Origin: Pyricularia pennisetigena
Taxonomy: Eukaryota; Ascomycota; Sordariomycetes; Magnaporthales; Pyriculariaceae
Reading direction: 5' to 3'
Assembly: GCF_004337985.1 (NCBI RefSeq)
Contig: NC_043740.1
Coordinates: forward strand, 1,717,200 to 1,781,199
Length of the DNA stretch: 64,000 bases
Positions 42,188 through 56,122 of this stretch are shown here, piece after piece; the first letter of the stretch is position 1; each line of letters begins with the position of its first letter. A program made the position numbers and the translations under genes. The notes beneath the pieces are model-generated. The model searched no databases and was not told where the DNA came from. It saw only the letters and a program-made list of their open reading frames with translations.

Positions 42188-42875
42188 GAGAAAAAGGGAC
42201 CCTTCCTGGTCAGGGCAACAAATTCACTCACTTGGCAAAAAAAAGTCACTATTACTTCCGCGGACAGATATATTGATATCCATCATGCAAAGTAACACCC
42301 CTCCCCCCCCCCTCTCCCAGTAGATACTCTGGAAAAAAAACTTGTCTCACAGAAAGCGGAGCGGTGTACGAAAATGGGAGAGAGGGGGGCGGACCCTTGA
42401 TGACGCAGATTCACGCACGCATCCGATCCAATTGTAGCGCAATATCCTGGAAAAACAAAAACAAAAACAAAACAATTGCTGAGGTACAGCAAGGATACAA
42501 TTTTTACGCCCAACCCCATGCAACTTGCGAGAGCTGCATTATCGCCTTTGCCTCTATTTTACCGCCTTTGCCTCTGCTTCCTGCGCTGCTGCTTCTGCTT
42601 TTTTGCCTGCACCGCACTTGATGGTGGGATTTGCTGTCCGAACAGGGGTCCGAAAGGCGCAGCTGACGCGCCCGCGCCCCAAGACGCGACCTGACAACCC
42701 CGCCTCGCGCCTGGCTTGCCAGTCATGTTATTTATGTCTCTTTCGCCTTGACCGCTTTTCGGGGACGCGGGGTGGGGGTGCGATAGATAGATATGCCTCA
42801 CTTTTTCTTGCGTTTTTGTCTCTGGAGCATACGGAGTACCCTTCCGGGGGGTGACGAGCAAGAGTCAGTGAGGCC

Positions 42876-42900
42876 TTTTTTTTTTTTTTTTTTTTTTTTT
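42876..42900. repeat. T25 homopolymer
   Basis: Uninterrupted T run in the gene-poor region. Confidence 0.95.
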
Positions 42901-44272
42901 CTTCTCCAGTACAAGCTCATTTGTGAGCCTAATGTAAAACCATTGATCTGGGTCCCAAGTGGGAATGGCCCGAAAATGAGCCAAGGGCGACGAGTGGGCT
43001 AAAGATGTCATAGCTATGACCCAGCTGAGTTACTTGGCAAGGCTCATTGTGTATACATTGTAGCTTGCCAGAACAAGCAACTGTACAAATGTACTTAGGG
43101 TCCAAAGGCTTACCCACATAGTGACTTAAATCTTGCACCGGAGATCGGTAAACGTGGCTGTGGCAAACTTACGCCCCACGGGCTCACAGGTGAGGCTCGT
43201 GAGATGGATTTGGCTCCGCTTCCAGCTCCGCCTCGACCATTCAGAAGTACTTGGTAATCTACTGCGAAAAGGCCAGGCCAATTCTGCCTGAGCGCTGAGC
43301 CCACTGAAAGGGAGCCCAGGTTCCTTCCAAAGCACTGTACGCAGTAAGCCGTCAAGGCTGTTTATGTAAGTAAGTAATTGCATGACGGGCCGACCCTTAT
43401 ACAGTACATGCTATGTGTGATCTTTTTACTGAGAAACCACCCCCTATCCCTCCAGCCCACAGTGCAAAGTAATAGCTACCAGAGTGGGTTTGCTGCCTAT
43501 TATCACCAACCAAACACCATCCACGGAGCACTGCCGTACCGGCAAGACGGGAACATACGGACTAAGCTTCAAAAAGGCTGACTAAGAATTCGAGATTGAC
43601 CAAGTTGATCGACGGTCTAGAAGCCCAATTCCGCCCCTGTCTCGTTCCGAGAGAAGCGCCGTCGCGAGGACTACTGTGAGGAGCACACGCGGCCGTTACA
43701 GGTCCATTGACCATCAAACAGAAGGGAGCCAAAATAAAATATCGGTTCGGGATATACCCACCGACCCATCATCCACTTCGCGAGTAATACGACCGTCCGT
43801 GGCAACGGTCGGCCAATTTGCTTTGCTTTGCGTTAGGCACGGAGCTTGGCTAGGCAGGTAGAAATGGCTAGGCTTGCTAGGTACTCCGTGTAATTCGCCC
43901 CTGTATCTCCGTGTTGCTCTTTTGATTTCTCGACGGCAAAATAATCCTCCATCAGTAAAATCGAGAAATTGTCTTTATTCCCATCTTCATTCCCATCTGC
44001 TCTAATTTTAGGGGCTTTTTTTTTCCCGCCTTTCCTATTCGATTGGTAATAAAACCAAATACAACAAACAGGTCTAGAACTCACTCTGTTTTGAAAAACA
44101 AAGCCTGCCCCGCTTTGGAACAAGAGACGTCTAGGCCATTGCATGTGAGCATATGTTAGCCGACGCCTTAGTAGGCAAGGCGAGTAGTAAATAGATGTCG
44201 AGCCAGTCAGATGGAAGGGAAAAAAAAAACACATTGGATGAGCCGCCTCGTCCAAAATTTCCCACCACCCCC

Positions 44273-44276
<4 letters not shown>

Positions 44277-44315
<39 letters not shown>
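44277..44315. repeat. T39 homopolymer
   Basis: Uninterrupted run of 39 T, the second longest homopolymer in the window, preceded by a C-rich stretch. Confidence 0.95.
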
Positions 44316-44317
<2 letters not shown>

Positions 44318-44463
44318 TAGTAGTTGGAAACGATGGTACAAGGAAGCTCCTGACAAAAATATTCTAGACTGGATTCATAGTAGATGAATGAAAACACTGT
44401 AAAGCTCGTCGCCGGGACTTTGACCACATGGGTCTATGGGTTGAGGCCTGCAGACGAGCATGT

Positions 44464-44484
44464 ACATACATACATACATACATA
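44464..44484. repeat. (CATA)n microsatellite
   Basis: Five tandem CATA/ACAT units. Confidence 0.85.
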
Positions 44485-45854
44485 TAAGCACACTGCGAAC
44501 AGTCAGGGGCAAATATGCAAACCGCCATCAACTATCGCTTGGGATTATGCAGCAAAATGCAAGAAAAAGGATCATATCAACGAATACTTTAGCAATGACA
44601 ACAAACACAAAATAAGAGCAAGCCCCGGTCCCAGCTGTCACAGCTGAAGCTCGTCGACGAGTCGTTGAAATCCCGTGAGCTCCAAGTGTGTGATTTTCAC
44701 ATGTGAAATTTGGATCGACTCTCTTTCTTGGCCACTGTCTTGTTTTCGGAAATTTTTGCAGATTGACTGTTCAGCACATCCCTTCTTTCTCGCGGGGTTT
44801 ATTGCAGGCTAGCTCTTTTGCATGATATCTACCCCTGTCCCCCCCAAAAAAAAATGACTTATGGGCTAAATCGTCAATAGCTGTCCTTACATGACCCGCG
44901 TTGTGCATTCAAGGTTCGCTCACTTCTTATGCTTCATTCACCCTGTGATTTGCATGTGGTTGGTTCCGTTTTTGGCATCCTTGCATAACAGATTTACAAA
45001 TCGCATATCAAAGTAGCTCTTAGAGTCTATCCCGTCCAAGGATTTTGAGTCTAGATGTCTGTCACAATTTTCACATAGATAGATTATCAAGTGTAGTGAG
45101 ACTTGCTGCATGTTTATTGAAAGCAGGCCTCCACGACCATAGCGGAATATTAATCCCAGCCTTTTTTGACTACCGTCAACTAACTAACTGCGTTCCCACC
45201 CCAACATAAAACACTTTAACTTTCCCCGTTTCTGCCAAACACCTTTCACGTACCGTCACGACTCGACATCTGTGTGGGGATGGTATTATAAGGACAACCC
45301 CCTGAAGAAGAAAAGGTATAACATTGTGGCTGACGGACAAGAACATAACGCGGAGCCTGGTATCATAAAGGTAATGAAGAAAAAAAATCAAAGCAAACGA
45401 CAACGCCATTCCGTGCATTGCTCGTTGAGAGGCATGATGAGTATAATATAGTAAAAATGGAGGTTCTCCGACCTCTTTTGTTGGGCAGTGTTGCCAGCAT
45501 TGTGTACCTGTGTAACAGCCCGCTTGTTGGGGAAATCGATGTGAACCCCTCATCCCAAAACCAATGATTTTCGGGTTGCTTGTCCACCAGCGATCGGGCC
45601 GAAAAGCCACTATCGCTAGGCGGCGTGGCTGGAATCCACAGCCAAATAAAGTCAAAACAAAAAACGCCGATGGCTGATGCGGTCCAGAGCGTGTCGCTTT
45701 GTGCAAGTGGGAATGCTTCGTGTCATGTTGTTATTACAAGACAGATGGTTATCTGTTCCAAAAAAAAACCCCGCCAAGTGTTCGCACACCTGGGCTATGG
45801 TTTGCAAATGCTGAAATAATTATGTTTTGATGGTGGCGCCGGTGGTTGTTTGAA

Positions 45855-47700
45855 TTACCAGCCCTTGACATGGTAGCCGCCAAAAGCCTCGCGGGCAAAG
45901 TATTGATCCCAGCTGCTAGCGTTGCCGTCGTTCTCCTTTTTAACCACAGCTCTCTCGGGATACTGCTTCAGGTTGGCAACGTTGTGCGAAGTGTGTCTCC
46001 GCTTGAGTACAGCATTTACTGTAGAAGACTTCTGGGAGCGCTCCCAGACGAGATCACGACGGAGAGATTCGGTAAGCTCGGTCGAAAGCATGTTGCGCCT
46101 TGTGGTACGTGGTGAGAGCGCGGCTTGTTGGTTGTTGGCATGGATAGGGGCGACAATCGGCTGCGCAGCAGATCGTGGGATCTCGTTAATAGGCTTCAGT
46201 TGCGCGGCTCGGGATCCCCGCTTCATCATTAATGGGCTGTCGTCCGAGTCGTTGGGTGAGGCAACAAAGGAAGGTCCCTGTCGAGGCACCCGGCCTTGGT
46301 GAATGGCAGACGCAGACTGAGAAGCTCCGTTACCGAGTTTTGATTGCCGGTCGTTGCGTTCAAGCATCAAAGTGATGAGTGAACGTCTCGAGGTCAGGTT
46401 GACCTTGGAATCTACTCGCTTGAATAGAGTCTTATCATCCATGCTCGATTTACCGCTCTCCTCGTTGGAGTCCTCCCATTCTGAGTCGTCGTCGTCATCG
46501 TCGATCGCACTCTCGTCCACGTCCGAGTATTCGTGATCCATCATGACCGGGGGGAAAGTCCTTGTAACGACTTGCCTGCTGAAAGAGGCTTGCTTTTTCT
46601 GAGGCGAGAGGAGTCCTGACCTGGCTGAGTGCATGGCGCTCTTGAGTGATTCGCCTTCCTCGGAAGAGCCACCAACCTGAAACATCTTCCTCTTGATTTG
46701 GGGCGCCGGCTGACGAGGCAAGTCGGGGCTGTTTCCACGATCGCTGTGAGAATCGTCACATGAAGAAGAGCCACCCAAAGCAAACTTAGCCTGGGGCTTC
46801 TTGGATTGCACAAGCTTCGCCTGCGGAGATGAAGTTGGCTCGGGAATTGTGTCGATTGGGGCTGGCCTTGGTTGGCTGGTGACATTGTGGAACATGGGGA
46901 TGTGAGATGTTGAAAAGCCTCGGATGACAGGGTGTGATGGTGGCGAGTCTCGGGTGCCTGGTGACGACTGCTGAGACGAACCGACGGACTGTGTGGGCGA
47001 GGCTCTATAGGCATCCGAGTCGCTTGTGGACCCGGTACGCCCGATGGCCGGGGTGGGGGGACGAGTCTTCTCTGTAGAAACCTCTTCGACCTGCTTCTCT
47101 GCGGGCTTCGAAGATGACATAACTGGTGAGGGTAAAGGTGAGGGTAGGGCCAAGTCGTCCTTGGTCTGGATTATCGAGGTAACCATCTTCTCGAACTCGT
47201 CGGAAGAAATGTTACATCGGCTCCTGCTGCTAGAGCACGAGTCCTGTCTGCATATCCTTGGACGGTCGCTGTCAGTTGGCGAGGCTGCTGTGCAGTCCAC
47301 AGCCTCCTCATCAGCAATAGAGTCCACGCTGGCAGATAGTTGTGGCATGTCTTCGGAAGACTGCTGGATCTTCCTCTCGATCTCCCGTGGAAGGGAGCCA
47401 GTGGGGAATGATGGAGTGGTCGTTTCGGCTGCGGCACAGAAGGTCTGGTGATTCCAAACCCTCCAGGCGATGTTTTCTAACCTCCTGCCCTTGGCAACTG
47501 AGTCTCCACACCTTGTGAATACTATTTGGTACTGCGATGTTAGTATGTGAATCTTGCCATCTAAGCCTTCTCGACCAAGAGACTCAAGGGCTACCAAGCT
47601 CACCTGTCCAAAACTTGACCAAATTCTCCACGTCGCCGGTGTCGAGGCCGTGGATGGCTTCGGGGTCGACCTTGAGGACGTCCTGTAACATACAGGGCAT
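45855..47700 (-). CDS. Mks1-like transcriptional regulator (AreA GATA-like + DUF3295)
   Basis: Fungal regulatory protein whose yeast relative Mks1 works in nitrogen, lysine and retrograde signalling; the exact role here is unknown. Exons 47604-47700 and 45855-47521 (82-nt intron, GTGAGC...AATAG) give 587 residues. The start is ATG 47700 (ACCATGC); upstream frame extension lacks ATG. The AreA N-terminal GATA-like motif spans the splice (about 20-55: DVENLVKFWT | VFTRCGDSVAKGRRLENIAW, RVWNHQTF). A long Ser/Pro-rich disordered centre follows. It holds an acidic DESAIDDDDDDSEWEDSNEE, SRRSLITLMLERNDRQSK, and near the end the DUF3295 signature RRNMLSTELTESLRRDLVWE then STVNAVLKRRHTSHN. The last residues (SSWDQYFAREAFGGYHVKGW) are also family-like. 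It is the only gene I find between 37.7 and 64 kb. Confidence 0.85.
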
Positions 47701-50700
47701 GGTAGTCGGCGTGTTCCGCTCGAATTGTCGAGCGTCTGTTAGGTCTGTGGCGCTATAAATAGTGACGGCTGTTCGCGACACGACCGCGAAAGTCGACTGG
47801 CTGAAAGTTGATTCGTGAGATGATGTGAGCTTGCGGTCTGTTCCCTCGCAAGATTGTGGGCGGCGCCAGAAGTGCAGCACAAGGCCAGTCGAATTCGTGC
47901 TCCGCGTAGTGAGTTGGGTAGGTGGATAAGATTGCTCAGGAAGTGAGGCTGACTTCAGGCTTATACAAGGTTCCGTCGGTCCACCGTAGATACTGAGGAG
48001 GTAAGTGTTGGCGTTGGGTCGTTAATAAATCAAGTGCTTATCGAATATCCAGTGCGATTCGAGAGTAAAGAGAACTGCCAATGTTAACTTGTTGGTAACT
48101 TGGGCGTTCGTGCTGGCGTTTTTGTTATCATACGCAGAAGACTCAGGAAGGGCAGGATTGTGGGGAGTGCGAATCAAGCAGTAATTATTTAAAAAAAGAC
48201 ATCAATGGGTGAGCGATGGACCAAGCCCCCAAGAGCGTGGGGAATGGATGATGCATGGAGAGGGGGGGTGTGCAGTGTCATGGAAGGGAGCGAGCGGACT
48301 CGCGGTGAGGTAGCCTTGGAAGCGCATCCACTCACGAGGGGGTCTTGGGCGTGTAGAGTTTGTACCTTAGGTACCGCGGTACGTACCCTTCTTCTTCCCA
48401 CCCCCCTGGCTTACCCGACCCATCAAAATCCATCCCTGGTGGCGTTCCGTCAACCCTAGCTTACCTACCCAAACACTCATAACCCACATCCACATTTGGC
48501 ACACTCTGGCGCTCATCCGCCTCCTCCCCCCGTCGCTCGCCTGCAAGCTGCCGAGTGACTTCCCGACGCAACAGGGGCACTCAGAAGTAGCGCACCCCCC
48601 ATGAGTATTGTTACTCGGTACCCATTGCCCCGTTGTCTGCTACGGGGAGTACTCTGCAGCTGGGTAGATGTACGCACTTCACTTGCCTACACCGCCTGTA
48701 ATTCTTCTTCCCCCAGGTGATTGATATGGAACTTTACGAGGGTGGCCTCTGACCTTAATTTTCTGCTTGTGCGCTGGTTCCTATTTGTGTCTGATCCGAT
48801 GATGGATGCGCTGTTCAAACTCGTTCATGTGCTCTCTCCCTCCCACCTTTCTTTGCTCCCCCCGCCATAGAAAAGACCCGATCATTCTCAAGATTGCCTA
48901 GAAAATCCACCCGTGAAGTTACAAAAAGACCGACCCAGACTGGACGTGCTTGAAGGGTCAGAGACGCAGTACTGTACTGTAATTTCATCAACGTGGGACG
49001 GGGCTTGTTCCGCAGGGGACACAGGTGCCCAACTGTCTGTCTCTCTTCTTTTTTGTGAAGCCAAGGCTTTTTCCTCCCAGACCGGCTCGGGGAGGAGTGT
49101 GAGTTGTAGGCTAATCCCAACCTGGTAATATCCGCAATTATGGGGCGCCGGCTCCTGGGCTCTGGGATCCGGACTTGGTAGGAAGGGGGTCTCTTCTCGG
49201 TTCTGGTCACATGAGAGCGCCAACGTGGTTGTTGCCTACTTCCTCTTTGGATAAAATGCTACCCGAACAGGCTTGGTAGCTTTTTTGCGTTCCGTATCAG
49301 GTAGTAAAGTTTTTTCGGGTGAACGTTTAGAGCGGCTAACTCCCATTCCACATCCACATTTCCCATTCCACAGCCAGCGCTCCAGCCACACAGACACCCA
49401 TCCAGGCCCAAGTACCGCGCCGCGGCACTGAGACTCTGCAGTACCAAGAAGAGCCTGCACTCAGGCTGCGGCCACGAGGGCTGGACGAAACGGTCACGAG
49501 TTAAAGCCTCGTCAGTCAACGATCAGTCGAGGCCCAGTCCGTCGTCCAGGTCGGGCGCGTCTAGGCGCTGGCCACAGCAAATTCCACCTTTTGACTCCTA
49601 TCAATCAATGGTCCAGCCTCGAATCTCTCCATCAGCTTGGCCTTGTGAGTACGTATGCAGCACATCAACAATTATCGGTGCTGAAAAGGGCAGTAGGGAA
49701 GTAACTATGGTCACTTGGTGACGCCATTATTTTCTGTACAACATGGTCTCTCGGTCCCGTTTTAGCTGGAACATGCCTCGGGAGCCAAAGACTTATGGCC
49801 ACGAACCCCGCGCCACTTCACTGGGCTTTTTACTGTTAAGATGGATATTTGTTTTTCTCCCTGCGATAACTATCTACCATAGGCTTATTACTGTGCCGTA
49901 AGGTGGACTGTTCAGCCAAAGTGGACAGAGTGGACAGGAATGCCTGGCGAGATGCCTGCCATTACCCGGCTTGGACTAGTCACATGGCTCGAAATTATTG
50001 TTATTTGACAAGCAGAATCTCCAATCCTGCATGCCCGAAAAAAGTTCTGTCAAGCAATGGGGCTGCGAAATCGGAGAAATGCTGCCAACACGGGACAAGG
50101 AAAAACAAAAACAAATTCAACAGACGTCACTCGGTGGTGTAGGCCTACCGCTTGCAAGTTTTTGGCGACCTTGGTCCCGTCAAGATCTACCTCGCTACTC
50201 GTAATTCAATTGCCCTCTCTTGGTGGTTGTCCTACGGCCTCGCCTGGGGTGCACTGGGCTTCTAGGTTGCAAATGCCGACGTGCTGCTGCACGCACTCAC
50301 TCGTGCTTGTCACTCAGCGGATCCCCGTGTCGCGCTCGGCTGTGCTACCATTTGCCGCTGCCAAATTAACCCAAGGCACAATGCAGCTGACAGTGCTGCG
50401 CCAGCATTACTGTGCCTATCTCGACTGTCTCCCCACACAAAACAAATCACTGCGGACTTCACGCCGAGGCATAAGTTGACCAGGTTACTGGAAGTCTGGT
50501 GATCTTTCGATTTTCATTCCTCTGGAATAGGCAATATTGTCGCTGAGAGTTCTCATTATGGAGCAGAGGATGGCAATGGCTTTGGAACAAGGAACTATTG
50601 CCACTACCGCCGCCTGGAATTGCGTCTTTGGTTGGACTGGGACGTAAAGAGTATCCGTAACTCTACAAGTGGCGCATGAAGCGAATAGAGCCAAGAAACA

Positions 50701-53700
50701 ACAGACAAGAAGAAACTGCCCAATAAAACGATATATTATAACCCTAAGAGTAGTAAGAGCATTTTGCGACCTGTCATAACAATTGGAAAGTGCTTTAGGT
50801 TATACCGCATCCAGTGGCTAGTCCTGTGAACAAACAAACCCCGGATAGCTGCCGCATCCTTGTAAACATTTACGGAGTGTAAGAAAACGTAAACTTTCTA
50901 CCCCGTAGCATTGGTTTAGAATGTTTGTCGTCTGCGGCGGTGTTTGTTTGATCAATGAATCTAGAACCTGAGTGTGTGTGTGTCTGTGTACAGTAGGTGT
51001 GACCAGTCATTTTGTCGCCCACGCTATAGAGTAAGTATTTTTACTGATTGGCTTTCAAGTTGCTTTCTATATGAAAAACATAAACCACTATTCGCCCCTT
51101 TAAAGTAGTCCACAACTGCTTGCAGAAGTGTAAAAACAGGTGGCGCTCAGCAGCAGGCATAATATCGGTGACGTTGTAAAGCAGCTTTTATACGCGCATT
51201 ACGGTCTGTCGCGGTACAATGTCAGACTTCTTTTGTGCGCAGGAGCTCAGTTGGTGAGTTGCTTGTTTAGTCGCAAGGGGCAAAGGATTTACAGGGGCAG
51301 ATAATTGGCTCAAGTTACCCAAGCCTTTATGTGATTTGTCCCAGAAACCCGGGCCAGCGATTCTGGGGGATTTACTTGGTAAGGCGAACTGGACGGGGTT
51401 TCTGTCTCTTCCCATTCCCCCTTGAACCCCCAGCCCCCGTGTTTTTAGGTGAGGAATTTCCGATGCGAATTTACGACTTCGGAACACCAATACCCTCTCT
51501 CTACCTCTATTGCAGAGAAGCTGCTGGTTTCAACTATTAATATCGGATGCTTCAAGACATCATTAAACCTACTGTGTGATTTTGGATTGAAATCGGAGTG
51601 TGGATGGGAGTAATATTGCTAATCCAAAGCAAACGCTCGGTGAATGCACTCTGTAAGGATGCAAACAAGCAAGCAAACAAACAAACAGCAAACAAGCAAA
51701 TGTCAGTCAAGCTGCAGCACCACTAAGCGGCCAAGCATATATCAGGTGCGCTACGCCTGGCCAAAAGGGGCATTGCACTGACCGTAACTCATATTACACC
51801 AATAGGAACGCGTTCCAGAAAAAGGCATGGACAGCAGGCGACCGTGCGTACGCGCATAGACTTGGGCCACACCTGACTACCACACACGCCCTTCTTATTT
51901 CTTTGCCATGTTCTATGCGTCTCTTTTCTTGCTTTTGCTTTTGTGTAAATGAAGTATTACTGCATGTATGTAGACTATAGCAGGTAGGTGCTCATTAGAC
52001 GCGGACCCCCACGCAGGTTACAAACAAAGACTGTTACACGCCGCGAACTTCTAATAGTTTGTTGATTCAGTGGTTGAATACACCAACTGAAATCAGGATC
52101 TACGTCTCCTCCAAGTACAATGTGCTACGTTATTTCCAGGCGATGAGATTTGACTATCTTAGTAGATGGCCAAAATTGCGTGACGGTCCGTTCTTGAGAA
52201 ACTCGTGTCTTACAAAACGAACCGTGGATTAATTACATGTCTAGCGCCCCTGATCCAGCGCTAAGAATCATGCAGCCAAACTGCATGAGGAAATACGAAT
52301 GATTAAAGTATACATCGTTCCAACGTTATATTCATCAGGTGTGTGGAGAGGGCGCAACACCCAGCTGCGGCTGCAATCTCTCCATTGCGTCACTGGTTTG
52401 TTCTGAGTTGTGATGACTGCAGGCGGCAGCGACTCGTTCAGAAAGAAGAAAAAGGAAAAAAAACCAGACGAACAGAAGAAAAGGCCCAGGGGCTGATTGC
52501 CGCAGCTTCAATAATCACAACCCAGTACCAAATATCAGGAGTACATGGTGCATTCACCTTTGGCCCTGCAAAGTTTATGCACACCCAGTCCTGACCGGCT
52601 TTCGACAGGCCACTAATAGTAGTTGGGTTTTTCCCCAGGGCGGCAGAAGCAATGCGCCGGAAGCCTAGGGGTTGGTTCCCCGGATTCGATGGTGCAAATC
52701 AAATCAGCTTTGACCGCCTCTCCTTGCCTCTCCATCTCTCTTTTTTTATTCTTCGCTTGAAACAACAGCTCGGCGCCACATTTTGCGAAAGAGCGATGCA
52801 GTCATCGTCGACACCTACAAAGAACTGACACCCGTGTTGGGGGTTTTTTTTTGTGTTCTAGCCTCGCCGCCGATGCTCTGCGCTTGGGTGATTTGGTGAT
52901 GCGAAGGGCGGACACCCCGTGTTTACGATCGCAATCTTGCCTCCCGAGGCCGGACTCCATTTCTTTTTCTTTCTTTTATTCTTCCCCTTTGTTCTTCTCC
53001 GCTCTAAGCTTCTGTGCTTCTGTGCCTCACATTATCCTTTTGGAACTTTGGAGGATGTACCTATGTATCTTGTAAATGATAAACATGACCCAAGCATCGC
53101 ATATGCACTTGCTTAGTCGCACTGCGGCGGCTGCAAGATTGGCGAGTGGAGATTGGTGTGTGCTTCGGCTTCGTTTGTTGCAGGCAGAGTCTCCCGCAGA
53201 GCCGGCTTGCGCAGAGTCGGAGTGTTTCTGGTGGTCCTTTCCCTCTTCTGGTCAAATGGCAGAGCCGGGGTTGCAACCTCGAACAGTGATTTGGAACATG
53301 TCCATGCCAAACTACACACTTGCTTGTCTGTCAACCGTTTCCCAATAGGGACGCGATTCACTAGTTTATTTCCACGGTCCTGCGAATGTCTCAAAACAAA
53401 CAAACCCACCCAAAAGGCAGGAGTAAAAATAAATAATCATAAGCAACTTCATAATAAAAAGGCCCAGCCTGATTACAATAAACAGAAAAGGAGAAGAAAT
53501 CCAAGTTAGGCAGGACCCTGGAACGACCGAGGATGCACCATGAGGAGAAGAGAGTAATTCCCCGGACCGATTCTCCGCCTTCACTCTGATTACCACGCAG
53601 AGTAATCTTGGGTCCAACAACCGAACCGAGCCTGTGGTTTCTGTGCACATCTTCTCCGCCGGTCCGGGGACCATTTTTTCCAAGGCGGGGAAGAGAACAA

Positions 53701-56000
53701 AGGGTCCAAGTTGAAAACGTCTTCTGGACCTTGTGATTGTACCAAACTTTACCGTACTGTACCGTTGTAATTTTTCTTTTCCACCACGTGCACATGTTCA
53801 TTCAATTTTCAAACCAAGCCGTCCAAGACCGTTTTTGGGTACACCACCAACGATCCGACGACAATTTTGATCGCGCCAGCCTCACGCAGTTCCCTGCGAC
53901 GACTTTCCCTTGCAAATCACAAAACTGGACTGGCATTACTGTATGTGGCAATGGGCAATGCCTTCTTGCAATCCACAACAACCGGCTTCTTGGAGAATAA
54001 TAAGCATGTGATTGAGGAAGTGGATAAAACGCAATGATAATATTAAATACACCAGCAGGGGGGGCCTGCAGTTAGAGAGTTGCAGTTCGCCGAGCCTGGG
54101 CTACCTACCCACTTCGCATTTTTACTATGGTCGTCTCATGCCCTGCACAGTTACAGCCCATCCAGGCAGTCAAGCCAGGCGCACCTCACTTGAGCTGGCT
54201 GTTTGAGTGTAAGGATTTAGCCACCTTGGCAACCCCTACTGGTGGTGCGTTTGCCGCAACGTCATGGGCGCGTCTCTGCTCGGGACCTAGTTTGGCAAGA
54301 TTTACACATAAATTGCCATGGTTTGCCCCAAGTCATACACAGGCAAACATTGGTACAGTTTTGTAACCCAGACATAGATCCGTGCGGCTGCGCGGGGTTG
54401 ACGTAGTCAAAGTGTATATTTTCCAGGGAGGGAGTACACACAGAAAAAAAAAAAGATAGCATGAAAGCCGGATAAAACACTCACTCCCCTTAAGCAGGTA
54501 GGTGTCTTTATGGCGGGCCAAAATTAACAAAATGGTGTTCTCACTTGAGACATTGACAACTGGCCTCGAGCTGAGTGGGTGTGGGGCTGCAACCAAACAG
54601 GCACAAGGCACCACCAAGAACGGACGCCTCTCTTTGCGCGGTTTTACGATCCAAACAGCTATGTAAATCTCGGTTGGTGATCGAGGTCTCGCCTTGTTTG
54701 GAATTTGCCTGGGCTTGGGTCACGCGCGCACGACAAGAAATGGAAAAAGAATAATATAGCCATAATACCTGCCAAATATCTCTCGAAACAAGCCGCCGCC
54801 GACATGGCAAAAAGAGAAAAGAGCCTCGGCCTTCTCTCCAATAAGGTCAATTCAATCATGTCCAAGTGACCGTTTGTTATTGCGGCCGAGTGGCAAACGG
54901 CCGGAAAGACGGGCCAATACATGGCATTACATTTTTTTTTTTTTTTCACAGTAAGACCCCCGCTGCTCTAGGCCCCCAGATCTCCACTAGTTACTAGGTC
55001 GCAAGCCAGTCCAGCAGCCCCTGGACTAAAATGTAACAGCAGGAGACGAGGCTCATCCCCGCAAAAAAACGGCGTCAAGTGACTGCGAAATATGAACTCT
55101 GTGCCGCCGAATGACATAAAGGTCCCTTGTTCTTTATTATTGGGTTTGAAGCAACAGGCACGGGGTCCTTTTTTTTTTTTTTGGCAATTTTATGTATGAA
55201 TGCAACTACTTGATGGCGATTTGATTTGCTGGGGCTCGGAAGTAAATTTCTCTTCTCTAACATCTATCCTTTTTACTAACCTCGGCCGTAAATGGCCTCC
55301 ACCCTCGCCCTAATCCAACCCCAGGTACGGTGCACCCCCAAAGTCTTGGCGGTGGCCCCTGGATGAAGCGCGGGCCTCCCGATTCCTGAAAGAGGCGAGC
55401 GAGCCAGATGAATGCCCACGTGGCCCCCCCAATAGGCAAAAGACAGGGCCAATTTTTTATTTTTTTTGGCCGGTTACTGTGCACCATGTAATGATAACGA
55501 TGCTGCCTATATATTGATTTATATATTGCTGACAACCTTTTTGACGATCATCCTACAACTGTTGCTCACGAATATATAGCTCATTTTCTTATTGGCGGGG
55601 TCCTTTGGCATTTTCTAACCAAACACCACTTCCGCGTGCCCTGTCTCCCCAAGTCCCGGTAGGGGCCGAGATGCGCCGGGCGCCACGGGGCGGCGGCGGG
55701 ACGGTAAGGTCCTTCCCAGTAAGCGTCAGTCATATCGTCAAAGCTGACGGCTAGCAATTCTAGGGTTCTTGTAAGGGGGGCAGAAAAGCGTGGGGATCGA
55801 GCTGACTCTTGTCAGCTTGGCCCCGCCCCTGAACGCCGCATTCTGTCATAATTGTCTCCTGCAAAGTTTGGCACTGCCCGCAACATTATCTGATTGCCAC
55901 CATTGCGCGTATAAACACACACACACACACACACACAAAAACATATACGCTGACTGCCAGCAGGGGATGATGATTATAGTCTATGTCACATGCGCATCCA
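47701..56000. other. Gene-poor region, part 3 (upstream of DUF3295 gene)
   Basis: Contains the promoter of the DUF3295 gene and then more than 8 kb without a supported gene. Frames of 60-140 codons show no conserved motif. A perfect 12-bp palindrome GTACCGCGGTAC occurs near 48371. CAAA/CAAG repeats occur at about 51664-51705, and an AC repeat at 55914-55937. No transposon protein, LTR pair or tRNA was recognised. Confidence 0.5.
55914..55937. repeat. (AC)n microsatellite
   Basis: About 11 to 12 AC units followed by AAAAA. Confidence 0.9.
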
Positions 56001-56095
56001 GAAGTGCTTAGTATTCCTGCACGGCCACACCGGTTCTTACTCAGTTAATGTACGAAATTGTCTATCTCTAGGGGAAAGAAGAGAAGAGGGAGACC

Positions 56096-56122
56096 AAAAA
56101 AAAAAAAAAAAAAAAAAAAAAA
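56096..56122. repeat. A27 homopolymer
   Basis: Uninterrupted A run preceded by a GA-rich segment. Confidence 0.95.

Larger units (their letters stand above)
41159..45854. other. Gene-poor region, part 2
   Basis: No supported gene. It includes an AAC/AAT repeat (42160-42187), a C-rich run (42300-42318), T25 (42876-42900), T39 (44277-44315) and a CATA repeat (44464-44484). The ORFs at 41159-41548 and 45176-45706 were judged chance. The part after 44700 is the 3' flank of the DUF3295 gene. Confidence 0.5.

Noticed and set aside
45176..45706. 176-codon minus-strand ORF downstream of the DUF3295 gene
   Set aside because: Starts at TTG, lies in probable 3' UTR, and shows no coding-like pattern.
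55640..55715. GC-rich segment that recalls rRNA
   Set aside because: No recognisable conserved rRNA core sequence and far too short.
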